64,000 bases of DNA from Apoda limacodes (taxonomy: Eukaryota > Arthropoda > Insecta > Lepidoptera > Limacodidae), in NCBI GenBank assembly GCA_946406115.1, contig OX291562.1:2882001-2946000 (forward strand). Reading direction: 5' to 3'. Below are positions 30,030-38,731 of the stretch, one piece after another. The notes under the pieces are model-generated. The model worked only from the letters and a program-made list of their open reading frames with translations. It was not told where the DNA came from and did not search any database. A program made the translations under genes and the position numbers. How positions within the stretch are numbered: the first letter of the stretch is position 1; each line of letters opens with the position of its first letter.

Positions 30030-31861
30030 CTACGGTTTTGGAGCTACCCTGCGGAGGGCGGCGAAGAAATCGCGATGCTTAGCCATGAAGCCGAGCATTT
30101 GAGAGATATCGGTGATCTGTTCGTATTCGGCGAACACGATCTCGAAATTGGCCGCGTCGAAGGCCCAAGAAATCTCGGCGAGAATGCCGAGGTGCTGCTG
30201 CTGCTCGGCCGTATGAACGGCATTGCAGGGCAGCGCGAAAGAGGGGCGCGGGGGGGCAAGGCGCGTATGCGCGAGAGGTGCGGGTGCACTTCTCATGGGC
30301 GCTGGACGCGGGATGTCCCGGGACATCAGAGGGGCGGGGTAGGGAATGCCCGTAACTGAGACGGGCCCGGGGAGAGCAGACAAAAGTTTGTCTGTCTCCT
30401 TCGATTTGGACGCTGCTAGCGCTGGAGGACGGCTCCAGGCGTTGACAGCCGGGAGGGGGGCAGGCACGAGCGGAGCCTGTTGGCGGGGGGCGGATGGGCG
30501 CGATTTACCCTGATGGGGTTTACGCGAGCTCTGTTTGGGAGCTTTGGGGCACCCGCGGTAATTCGCTGGGTGGCCTTCACTCCCACAGAGTACGCAAGCG
30601 ACCGGGTCGGATGCGTTTGAGCGATCGCGATCACAGTCCGGAGTGGCGTGATCGCGTAAACATTTGACGCAGCGCGGTCTGCGTCTGCAGTTGCGCTGCG
30701 CGTGGCCATATAGCTGGCATCGGTGGCATTGACTCGGGTTCGACCGCTTGTGCGGAGTCTCGACCCTGATGCCTTTGAGGCTGCAAACATCTTTAATGTT
30801 AAAGATGGCTTTGCCTTCTTTTGTTAGGTCTAGTACAACGAGCACCATGTCGTAGCACTCGGACTTATTTCGGCCATTGTACATACGATGTACTTCCCGT
30901 ACGGGGAGGCCTTGGACGATTAAGTCGTCCTGGACAGTCTTGGTGGAGAATTCCCTAGGGACTCCCCTTACGACTGCCCTTAAAACGCGTTCCTCGGCCA
31001 ATGAGTACGTGTGGTACTCATATTTTTGAGCCGTGAGGAAGGCCGTCAGATTTCGGAAATCTGACGGTGTCGGGACCTGCACTTTGATGCCGCGCTCGGC
31101 ATCATTGCGGGCGTGCGTATAATTGATACGCTTGGCCTTCATAGCGTTAGCAATGTTCGGCCAGGCCCCTTTGTCTTTGATGACGATGGGCGGCGGAGAT
31201 TTTTCCTTCCGTCCCGAAGTGGGACAGTCGGACTGCGAAGAGGTGGCGGCGGGGGGGGTTGTGTCCATGGCGGCTAGCTCAGGGCTGGCCGCCGAGGTGG
31301 ACGGGGACGGGGACGCGGAAGCGCTAGGCGCTTTGAGGTGCTTAGCCTCGAAATCGGAGGGGGGAGGAGTAGAAGACTCCAGGGCGGATGCCGCCGAAGC
31401 CTTTTTGGACTTGGCGGACTTCTTCCGCTTTTTACCCTTTTTGGTTCCCAGGCCAACCACTTTAAAGCCTTCGTCGTCCTCAGACAACGCCGACTCAGCG
31501 GACATTACGGCTGCTGGAGACCGGGGTGCGGTTTCGGAGGTTGCGGGGGGCGGGGTAGCGAGAGACCGAGTAAGGGTCTCATCGGCTACCGGAGTGGGAG
31601 GGCGAATGGGCTCAGGGGGCGGGGTTCGCGGGAGAGAGAGCGCGAGCGAGTGCGTGAGCGAGAACGCGAACGGGACGGGGCACGCGGCGGCGAACATGGC
31701 GGCGGCGAACATTGGGAGGGTACCGAATTGTCGGACGTTTCGTGGGCAGCCACAGCCTGGAAAGCGTAGGCTCGGACCAGATCTGAGTGATCACGAAGGC
31801 ATAACCTTATGATCTCCCCTATCTGGTCCCGGGACATGCCAGTGAGTAGTTCTTCGGCCAT
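30030..31861 (-). pseudogene. ORF1 Gag-like protein, family B, frameshifted
   Basis: The authentic start is at 31861 (M-A-E-E-L-L-T-G). Relative to the intact copy at 61062-62930, 37 bp are missing near 31616, which throws the N-terminal portion (31861 to about 31616) out of frame with the rest. The remainder, including the pre-knuckle domain and three CCHC knuckles, is open from 31712 to 30030 in the second frame. Stop and ORF2 start are separated by 7 nt as in the other B copies. Confidence 0.87.
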
Positions 31862-32706
31862 CGCGGGAGTGGCCGAGGTGTAGCTTGTGAGTACCTAGTG
31901 ACTCCCCACCATTGCTAGCGAGGAGCAAGAATACCTAAATGTGGCCAGGCGCCCCGCAGTGCTACGGATTGCCTGGTGTGTACCTAACTCCTACTCCTAC
32001 GGCCGGGGTTACGTTGTCACCGTTAGGTTTCCCCCCAGCAACGAGACGTTTATGAACGAGAAACTTTTAGGTAGACCGCAACTCTGAAAAGAGCTATACG
32101 ATCTCACCCACCAGCCCTTGAGCACTCGGAACTGGATTTCTACAAACTAAAACGCAATCGACACTTAAAACGCGAGAATGCACGGAGCGGCGAACCGCTG
32201 AAGCGGAAATACTACGCTAGCGATTTAACACAAAGCCGGACTCAGACCGGGCGAACCGGTAACAGTCAAAGAGGCAAGCGAGGGTCACCGCTATGCGTAG
32301 TAGTTCCGCGACTACGAGAACACACACTCACGCACAAAAACGCACAGTATCGCTTCGATAAACACTCGGTTATGGGCGCGTTGAAGAACGCACAAACACA
32401 CTCAGCGCGGGCCGAGAAGCAATTTCCCAGCCAATACACACTGCCGAGCAGCGCTTCAACACTCAGGCCGATTTTCCAGGAATTGCGGGCAATAAACCAA
32501 ACAACAATTCGAGGTCGTCAGCGCTGAGGCAAAACACCACACAGGAATGCGCACCAGCTGAGTCACCACTGCACGGAGCACACTAAGAGCACTTGACGCT
32601 CGAAAACACGACCGCACAACACAAGAGTCGAATCGGGAATGAGCACACTAAGAGCACTTGACGCTCGAAAACACGACCGCACAACACAAGAGTCGAATCG
32701 GGAATG
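31862..32706 (-). promoter_or_regulatory. Family B 5' UTR with 65-bp terminal tandem duplication
   Basis: 845 bp upstream of ORF1 that match 62931-63708 of the full B copy, except that the outermost 65 bp (starting AGCACACTAAGAGC and ending CGGGAATG) occur twice. Non-LTR elements of this type carry an internal promoter in the 5' UTR, so the doubled end may hold promoter sequence. That is inference from family behaviour. Confidence 0.6.
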
Positions 32707-32715
32707 AAAAGCCGT
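32707..32715. repeat. Right target-site duplication of C/B chimera
   Basis: AAAAGCCGT, the partner of 26174-26182. Confidence 0.85.
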
Positions 32716-33107
32716 AAGATATTTTTTTCATATATATATGATTCATTATAAACGCAACAGGAGGGGATACGTACGAAACGATAGAAAGGGACAGACATAA
32801 CGCTAAAATAATTTCGTTTTGAAATTAAACTAACTAACTAACTAACTAACTGACTGACTGACTGACTGACTAACAAACGGAAATCATGGTAGTGATGTAT
32901 GTTCATAAGTAGGTAAGTAAGTATAGTACGTATGTGTCATAGCGTAATTTACCTACCAATATTGTGATATTTTCTTACTTACTTACCAAACATGTTGTAT
33001 TTATGTATGTATTTGTGTGTGTAACTTGACTTAGATTGATAATAATAATTGACACGACGTTCGTCGATCGAAAGAAACACATAACTGTTTATTACCGAAT
33101 ATTTGTT
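32716..33107. other. H2A upstream / H1 downstream spacer
   Basis: Continuation of the H2A-H1 intergenic region beyond the insertion. It includes (TAAC)n(TGAC)n at 32827-32875 and AT-rich DNA. AAGAAAC at 33072-33078 is the downstream word of H1. No gene is seen. Confidence 0.75.
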
Positions 33108-33123
33108 AGCCCTGAAAAGGGCT
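33108..33123 (-). terminator. Histone H1 mRNA 3' stem-loop
   Basis: AGCCCTGAAAAGGGCT on the plus strand: the same hairpin with a U-A closing pair instead of G-C, about 200 nt beyond the H1 stop. Its presence shows that H1 is replication-dependent. AAGAAAC lies 29 nt further downstream. Confidence 0.93.
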
Positions 33124-33324
33124 TTTTGTTTGTAGACGGCGGACGAACGAACGCACGAGACAAAACTTGTGTCGCTCGCTCATCTTTTGTAAGTAAGTAT
33201 GTATAACACAAACACACACACACACACAACACCGCTAACAATTTTCTGCTGTTGTGTCGTCGTTGTTGTACAGCGTGCAGCAATGTACCGATATACCTAC
33301 TACGACAATCACTCACTCACTGGT

Positions 33325-34032
33325 TCACTTTTTCGAGGCTCCGGCTTTCTTTGCTGCCGGCTTCGATTTGGGTGTACCTGCGGCCTTTTTAGGTTTAGGC
33401 GCCTTTGGCTTCTTAGTGGGTGGCTTCGCACTTTTCTTCGCTTTGGGCGCGGAACTCTTAGCTTTCGCGGGAGCCGATGATTTCTTGGCGGCCGGTTTCT
33501 TCTTGGCTGCGGCGGCTTTCTTGTCTTTAGTGGCGGCGGCGGATTTTGGCTTTGACGGCGATGAACCACCGGATGCGGCCGCGGTCGACTTCCTCGCCTT
33601 TCCGCCGGCGGCGGTTGCCTTTTTCGTTTTCGCAGCTGCCCCGGCTTTTCCTCCACCACCGACTTTAGGTCCGGTGGTGGCCTTCTTTCCGCTCGATCCC
33701 TTAGACTCCAGTTTGAACGATCCCGAGGCACCCTTCCCTTTAGTCTGTATCAAAGCACCGGACTCCACTGCGCTTTTTAAATATTTTCTGATGAAAGGTG
33801 CCAGCTTTTCGGCGTCGACCTTATACTGCGCTGCGATGTATTTCTTGATCGCCTGAAGCGAAGAACCGCTACGCTCCTTAAGTTCCTTAATAGCGTTGTT
33901 CACCATTTCAGAAGTCTTGGGATGAGTCGGCTTAGCTTTGGGTTTCTTTGCCCCTGCGGAAGCCGAAGCCTTAGGTTTCTTGGCGGGCGTCGCCGGTGCA
34001 GGTGTATCGGATGCAACTGCTGCGTCTGCCAT
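33325..34032 (-). CDS. H1: Histone H1
   Basis: Linker histone of 235 residues. It has an Ala/Pro/Lys tail (residues 1-40), a winged-helix globular domain (about 42-115, with [17 protein letters not shown] and [15 protein letters not shown]) and a long Lys/Ala/Pro tail with A-K-P-K-type repeats. It is intact and intronless. Upstream lie (GCAA)n and, 112 bp from the start codon, the ATAGATGGCG site where family A elements insert. Confidence 0.97.
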   Translation of the reverse strand: MADAAVASDTPAPATPAKKPKASASAGAKKPKAKPTHPKTSEMVNNAIKELKERSGSSLQAIKKYIAAQYKVDAEKLAPFIRKYLKSAVESGALIQTKGKGASGSFKLESKGSSGKKATTGPKVGGGGKAGAAAKTKKATAAGGKARKSTAAASGGSSPSKPKSAAATKDKKAAAAKKKPAAKKSSAPAKAKSSAPKAKKSAKPPTKKPKAPKPKKAAGTPKSKPAAKKAGASKK

Positions 34033-34096
34033 TTTGTTCTATTCGGGTAAATATTAACTGCAAGTTTCACTCACTGAATTGTTACTTCACGCACAG

Positions 34097-34122
34097 CAAG
34101 CAAGCAAGCAAGCAAGCAAGCA
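34097..34122. repeat. (GCAA)n microsatellite in the H1 5' region
   Basis: Short GCAA array, also present with different unit numbers at about 218-249 and 14880-14915 in the other copies of the H1 upstream region. Confidence 0.85.
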
Positions 34123-34153
34123 AGTTAAAGTACGAAAACGTAGATAGATGGCG

Positions 34154-35684
34154 CCAACGGGGTATCTTCTCATTACACCCTACTGGGTGTTGAGGTGCGG
34201 GTGTCGGGGGAGGGGAATTTACCTCCCACCATGACCCGGGCAGAAGCTCAGGGGTGCTGAACACCCCCGGTGAAATTTAAAAAGGCGGCCTACTTTTCAG
34301 GCCCCTTTGTGGCTAATATATTATCGCCATAAGCGATCTAGCGTCTTGAAGGAAGGACTGGATAACCATAGTTATCCTGCGCGGGATCTGGGACGACGAG
34401 AGCTTGAACAGCAGACCTTGGTGCCAAACTCGATCGAAAGCCTTCTCCATATCGAGAAAGACTCCGACTGTGCGTCTGCCCTTGTTTAGCTCGAAGGCCA
34501 TGTGATGGAGCACTCGTACAAGCTGAAGAGTGGTACTGTGGCTGTCTCTGAAGCCAAACTGTTCAGGCCTGAGCTGGATATGCGGGGATATCCTAAGTAG
34601 TAGTAGACGTTCGAACAACTTGGCTAGATTGGACAGCAGTGTAATCGGTCGGTAATGTTCTGGGCGATGACGATCTTTCCCTGGTTTCGGGAGAACAATA
34701 ATTTTGCCGATCTTCCACGAAGATGGGAAATGTCCAGTACGCAGTATCCCATTAAAGATACGGGTGAGTGCCACCAGACCCTTCCTAGGCAGCATGATGA
34801 TCGCTGTGTTTGGAATCTCGTCGGGACCGGGTGATTTGCGCTTGTTAAGTGTAGAGGCCTCCTTCCTAACCTCTTTAGGCGAAATAAAATAATCACCTCT
34901 AAGTGGTGGGGCTGGGGCCGCGAGAAACTGCTCTACGCGTTCTGTAACTCCTAGCGTGTGGTCAGGGTCGATAATGGGGTTCGGCTTAAATTGGTCCTCA
35001 AAGTGGTCCGCAAAAAGTTCCGCGCGTTCCGCAGCGTGGTAGCGGCGAATACCAGTGGGGTCGATAAGTGGACAGATAGGGGCAGGTGTTTTTGTTAATT
35101 GACGGGCCAGGCGATAGAGAGCCGTGTCGTTCTCGCTTGCTTTAGATATTGCCTGGTCCCATGAATGTTGCCTAAAATTTGCAAGTTCAGCAGACAGTTC
35201 CGCGCTAATCTTATTGAGGTCCCTCTTTACCACTGGGCAACGGGTGTCGCACCAGAGTTTACGGAGGTCCCTCTTGGTTTTAAGTTTAGCGCGGAGATGC
35301 GCCGGTAGCAGCTGCTTACCAGCTGTGGCTGAGATTTTAGTAGACTCCCTTAGAGCCTGTGCAATGGCAGTTGTGAAGGTGTCAACTGCCTCTTCGACTT
35401 CTAAGGGAGTGGAAATGCCACCAGCCGGAAGTTGGTAGCTCAGCATGGCATGGTGAAATAAAGCCCAGTCTGTAGTTCTCCGGGGATTGGGGAGCGGTTT
35501 ACCAGTTACGGACACTCCAAGGACCAATAAGATTGGCAGATGCTGAGTGTCAGTGTCGTGGAGGACCTCTAACGACATTGACCAGCCGATCTTATGCGCT
35601 AAGGCGATGTCCAGTACGTCCGGTGCGTGATTGTCAGCAGAGGGATAGTGTGTTGGTGATCCTGGACCGATGACTAAATAGTTT
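34154..35684 (-). mobile_element. Family A1 retrotransposon, mosaic with a family C patch
   Basis: Starts beside ATAGATGGCG (34144-34153) with a structured A1 3' UTR (to about 34341). ORF2's C-terminal half is missing: a patch of roughly 95 bp (about 34344-34437) matches family C at 27209-27305 instead, and from the shared CTCGATCGAA onward the sequence is A1 again. It ends at 35684 inside the endonuclease domain, next to the A2 copy. So this copy is deleted, patched and 5'-truncated. Confidence 0.87.
34313..35684 (-). pseudogene. Mosaic ORF2 fragment, families A1 and C
   Basis: Encodes the end of the endonuclease (P-D-V-L-D-I-A-L, T-Q-H-L-P-I), the linker and the first RT motifs to F-D-R-V-W-H of A1, then about 30 residues of family C RT (H-Q-G-L-L-F-K-L-S), then runs into 3' UTR. 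Y-A-D-D is missing. The switch point falls in the conserved codons for K-A-F-D-R-V-W-H, where A1 and C are most alike. Confidence 0.87.
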
Positions 35685-35694
35685 ATAATAGGCG
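35685..35694. repeat. Left ATAATAGGCG repeat flanking an A2 copy
   Basis: ATAATAGGCG recurs at 41203-41212, just before the normal spacer resumes. It is a likely 10-bp target duplication, and resembles the last half of ATAGATGGCG. Confidence 0.7.
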
Positions 35695-35709
35695 CGTACG
35701 TGGACATCT

Positions 35710-35845
35710 TCTTTTACCCCTGTCGGGTAAAAAGAGGTACGGGTGTCGGGGTAAGAACTATGTTTTACCCCATGACCCGGGCGAGTCTCGTGGGTGAATG
35801 CACCCACGGTGCTTTTTTAGAGAGGGCCTACTTTTCAGGCCCCCT
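35710..35845 (-). other. Structured 3' UTR RNA, second A2 subtype
   Basis: Hairpins corresponding to those of A1 and A2: TTTTACCC near 35712 with GGGTAAAA; GGGGTAA near 35748 with TTACCCC; GTGGGTG 35790-35796 with CACCCAC 35801-35807; GGCC near 35825 with GGCC. The third stem has T-A where the first A2 subtype has A-T, a compensatory change. Confidence 0.7.
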
Positions 35846-36047
35846 GACAACATAATGGCCACTTAAAAAGTGGCGAAGAAAGGAATAAACAAAAACCAAA
35901 TTAAAAATAAAAACAAAGGAATAAACAAAACCAATATAAAATAAAACAAAAATGAAGAAATTACGAAAAAGTTGGAAAGAATTTGAAAAAATTAAAACAA
36001 TAAAACAATTTTTTGGCAATTTAAAAATGAAAAACTAAGCAAAAGGC

Positions 36048-38678
36048 TTAGTTTTTCGGGGGAATTAACTCCCTAGGGAGAGGTCGGCCTTCCGGTGGAC
36101 GGGCATGTAACGGCGCAATGCCCCTTAGGTGTGGATGCGCACTGTTGTCCGCCATGTCAAACAGCCGGGCGGCCAGTCTGGCGATAAACTCACCTACCGG
36201 CTCTGCCTTTGTGTCCCTAGCAATTGTGTCGTTGCGGACGTAACGCGGAGCGCCCGTTATTATCCTTAGCGACTTGTTTTGCACAACTTGGATCTTTTTC
36301 TTTTTAGTGGCGGATAGCAATGCGTACCAAGCCGGCGCGGCGTACGTCAAACGGGACCTAACATAGAGCTTGTATAGCCGGACTTTGGTTTTAAGCGGCA
36401 GGTCAGATGAAAATAGTGGCCTTAAAGCCGCCCTGGCGCCGACCGCTCTGGCTGTCGCATGCTCGACCATTTTGGTCATGCGCAACCTGCGGTCGATAAG
36501 GCAGCCAAGGTATTTCACACTGCTCTGCCACTCAATTACCTGTCCGCGGAATACAAGCTCCTTAGGTAATAGTCTCTGTTGGCCGGTTAAGATGGCTGCC
36601 GTTTTTGAGGCGTTTACTGCTATCCTCCACTTGTCAAGCCAGCACGGGAGGATATCCAATAATCGCTGCATTTTAGCGGCAGCTAAATGGGACTTGCGGG
36701 ATGAGCTCATGTACGCGCTGTCGTCAGCATACAATGCTAGGGTGACGTCCTGTGTTCCTGGCGATAGACCGCTATCGCTAAGCGTAGGAATGTCATTGGT
36801 GAAAAGTGCATACAACAGAGGGGAGAGGCAACTGCCTTGTGGGACCCCCGCTGTAATGGTCTTAATAGGGGAGTTTTTATTGTCAACCGAAACATAGAAA
36901 CTCCGCCCCTCCAGAAAGGAGGCTATTATTCGCCCAAACATGGGGGGTAAATTGGTCTCAGAGAGTTTGAACAGTAAGCCGGCGTGCCATACACGATCAA
37001 AGGCCTTCTCTATATCGAGAAAGACCCCGACCGTGTACCTGCCCTTGTTCATCTCAAAGGCCATATGGTGTAAGACGCGAGTAAGCTGAAGAGTGGTACT
37101 ATGATTACTTCTAAAACCAAACTGTTCTGGCCTTAGATTGATAAAAGGTGATATCCTTTTCAATAAAAGACGTTCGAACAGTTTGGCTATGTTAGAAAGT
37201 AGAGTGATCGGGCGATAATGCTCTGGTTTCTGGCGGCTCTTGCCAGGCTTCGGTATGACAATAATTTTGCCTGTCCTCCAGGCCGTGGGAAAGAAACCTG
37301 TGCGCAGGATTCCGTTAAAAATACGGGTTAAGGCCACAAGACCTTTCCTAGGCAACATTAATAGGGCCGTGTTCGGAATTCCGTCAGGGCCGGGAGATTT
37401 CCTTTTATTTAAAAAAGATATAAATTTTTTGACCTCCTTAGGGGAGATAAAATCGTCACCTCTAAGTGGGTCAATATGACTAGTAAGGATCTGTTGTATA
37501 CGCTCCTCAACCAATGTTGCGTGGGCGTGGTCGACAATGGGATTGGGCCTAAATTGGTCCTCGAAATGGTCCGCCAGTAAACCCGCGCGTTCCTCAGCTG
37601 AGTACAGACGGTTACCTAGCGTGTCTACAAGGGGGTGTATGGGTGCAGGGGTGTTGGTCATACAGCGAGCTAAACGATATAGAGCGGTATCGTTGTCGCT
37701 GGCCTTTGAGATTGTGTTATCCCAAGACCATTTCCGATAAGTTGAAATTTGGTTCGATAGCTCAGTACCTAACTTATTCAACTCTTTTTTAATTGTTGGG
37801 CAACGAGTTCGGCACCACAGTCTACGAAGCTCTCGTTTTTGGCTAAGTTTACTACGGAGATGTGCCGGTAGTAAACTTTTCCCCGAGGTTGACTTGGCAG
37901 ACGTGGTGCACTGAGGAAGTGCGGAGGAGATAGCAAAAGTAAGTGACTGAGTGGCTGTTTCCACTTCCTGTGGGGTAGACAGGCCACCGGGAGGGAGTTT
38001 AAATGAGTTCAGTAATTCTTGGTATTTTGTCCAGTCCGTGAAGTTTTTCATGGGTGGTAAAGGTTTATCCCTAATAGAAACTCCGAGGACCAGTAAAATG
38101 GGAAGGTGTTGCGAATCGATATCATGGAGGGTTTCTAAAGAGATGGGCCAACTGATATTACGGGCTAGTGCTATGTCTAGTACGTCTGGTTGAAATAAAT
38201 CCTGAGAGGGATAATGAGTGGGGGAGCCGGGACCAATTACGACGTAATTGTGCGCCGCGGCATCGATTTTCAAGTCTCTACCTTCATTGGATGAAATTCT
38301 TGAGCCCCATTGTCGGTGTTTGGCGTTGAGATCGCCGAGTATAAGTGTGGGCGTGTCGTCGGACATAATATTTTTTATATCGCCGGAAATGAAAGGCACC
38401 TTAGGTGGTTTGTAGGCGGCGTAAACCTTAAGTTCGGTGTTACCGACTTTTAGTTTAATGCCTATCGCTCTAGTTGAGACAAAGCTTGGCAGGGGTAAAC
38501 TTTCGTGGACAAGGTCTCTACGAATCAGCACTGCTGTGCCCCTGTAAGCGATGTTATTTGTGGCATTTATTTCGTCCCGCCTGTAGACGAAATAATTAGG
38601 TAGACATAATGGTTGCTCAGGTCGTAACTTGGTTTCGCCCAACAGCACAATATGAATATCATGCTGCTGGACTAGCAA
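36048..38678 (-). CDS. ORF2 endonuclease-reverse transcriptase, family A2 (second copy)
   Basis: At least 876 residues, with the frame open to about 38735 next to the ORF1 stop. It has an APE endonuclease (L-G-E-T-K, L-G-D-L-N, S-Q-H-L-P-I), RT (F-D-R-V-W-H, G-V-P-Q-G-S, Y-A-D-D) and the C-terminal domain. As in the other A2 copy no ATG opens the frame near W-N-P-G-G, and the first codon listed here is a non-ATG codon. The shared absence argues for a genuine non-AUG or frameshift mode of expression. The frame is otherwise intact. Confidence 0.85.
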   Translation of the reverse strand: MLVQQHDIHIVLLGETKLRPEQPLCLPNYFVYRRDEINATNNIAYRGTAVLIRRDLVHESLPLPSFVSTRAIGIKLKVGNTELKVYAAYKPPKVPFISGDIKNIMSDDTPTLILGDLNAKHRQWGSRISSNEGRDLKIDAAAHNYVVIGPGSPTHYPSQDLFQPDVLDIALARNISWPISLETLHDIDSQHLPILLVLGVSIRDKPLPPMKNFTDWTKYQELLNSFKLPPGGLSTPQEVETATQSLTFAISSALPQCTTSAKSTSGKSLLPAHLRSKLSQKRELRRLWCRTRCPTIKKELNKLGTELSNQISTYRKWSWDNTISKASDNDTALYRLARCMTNTPAPIHPLVDTLGNRLYSAEERAGLLADHFEDQFRPNPIVDHAHATLVEERIQQILTSHIDPLRGDDFISPKEVKKFISFLNKRKSPGPDGIPNTALLMLPRKGLVALTRIFNGILRTGFFPTAWRTGKIIVIPKPGKSRQKPEHYRPITLLSNIAKLFERLLLKRISPFINLRPEQFGFRSNHSTTLQLTRVLHHMAFEMNKGRYTVGVFLDIEKAFDRVWHAGLLFKLSETNLPPMFGRIIASFLEGRSFYVSVDNKNSPIKTITAGVPQGSCLSPLLYALFTNDIPTLSDSGLSPGTQDVTLALYADDSAYMSSSRKSHLAAAKMQRLLDILPCWLDKWRIAVNASKTAAILTGQQRLLPKELVFRGQVIEWQSSVKYLGCLIDRRLRMTKMVEHATARAVGARAALRPLFSSDLPLKTKVRLYKLYVRSRLTYAAPAWYALLSATKKKKIQVVQNKSLRIITGAPRYVRNDTIARDTKAEPVGEFIARLAARLFDMADNSAHPHLRGIAPLHARPPEGRPLPRELIPPKN

Positions 38679-38731
38679 CCTGAGGTCATCGGTCTTACCT
38701 CTTACCCCCCCTGGATTCCAGTATACAATCC

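Larger units (their letters stand above)
26183..32706 (-). mobile_element. Chimeric non-LTR retrotransposon: family C 3' part joined to family B 5' part
   Basis: Element sense runs right to left. The 5' UTR and ORF1 (31862-32706 and 30030-31861) and most of ORF2 (about 27551-30022) are family B. From about 27550 to 26183 the sequence is a different family, C, with its own 3' UTR and no poly(A). One 9-bp target duplication (26174-26182, 32707-32715) flanks the whole, so the join predates or coincides with insertion. The 5' end carries a 65-bp tandem duplication (32577-32641, 32642-32706). Confidence 0.9.
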
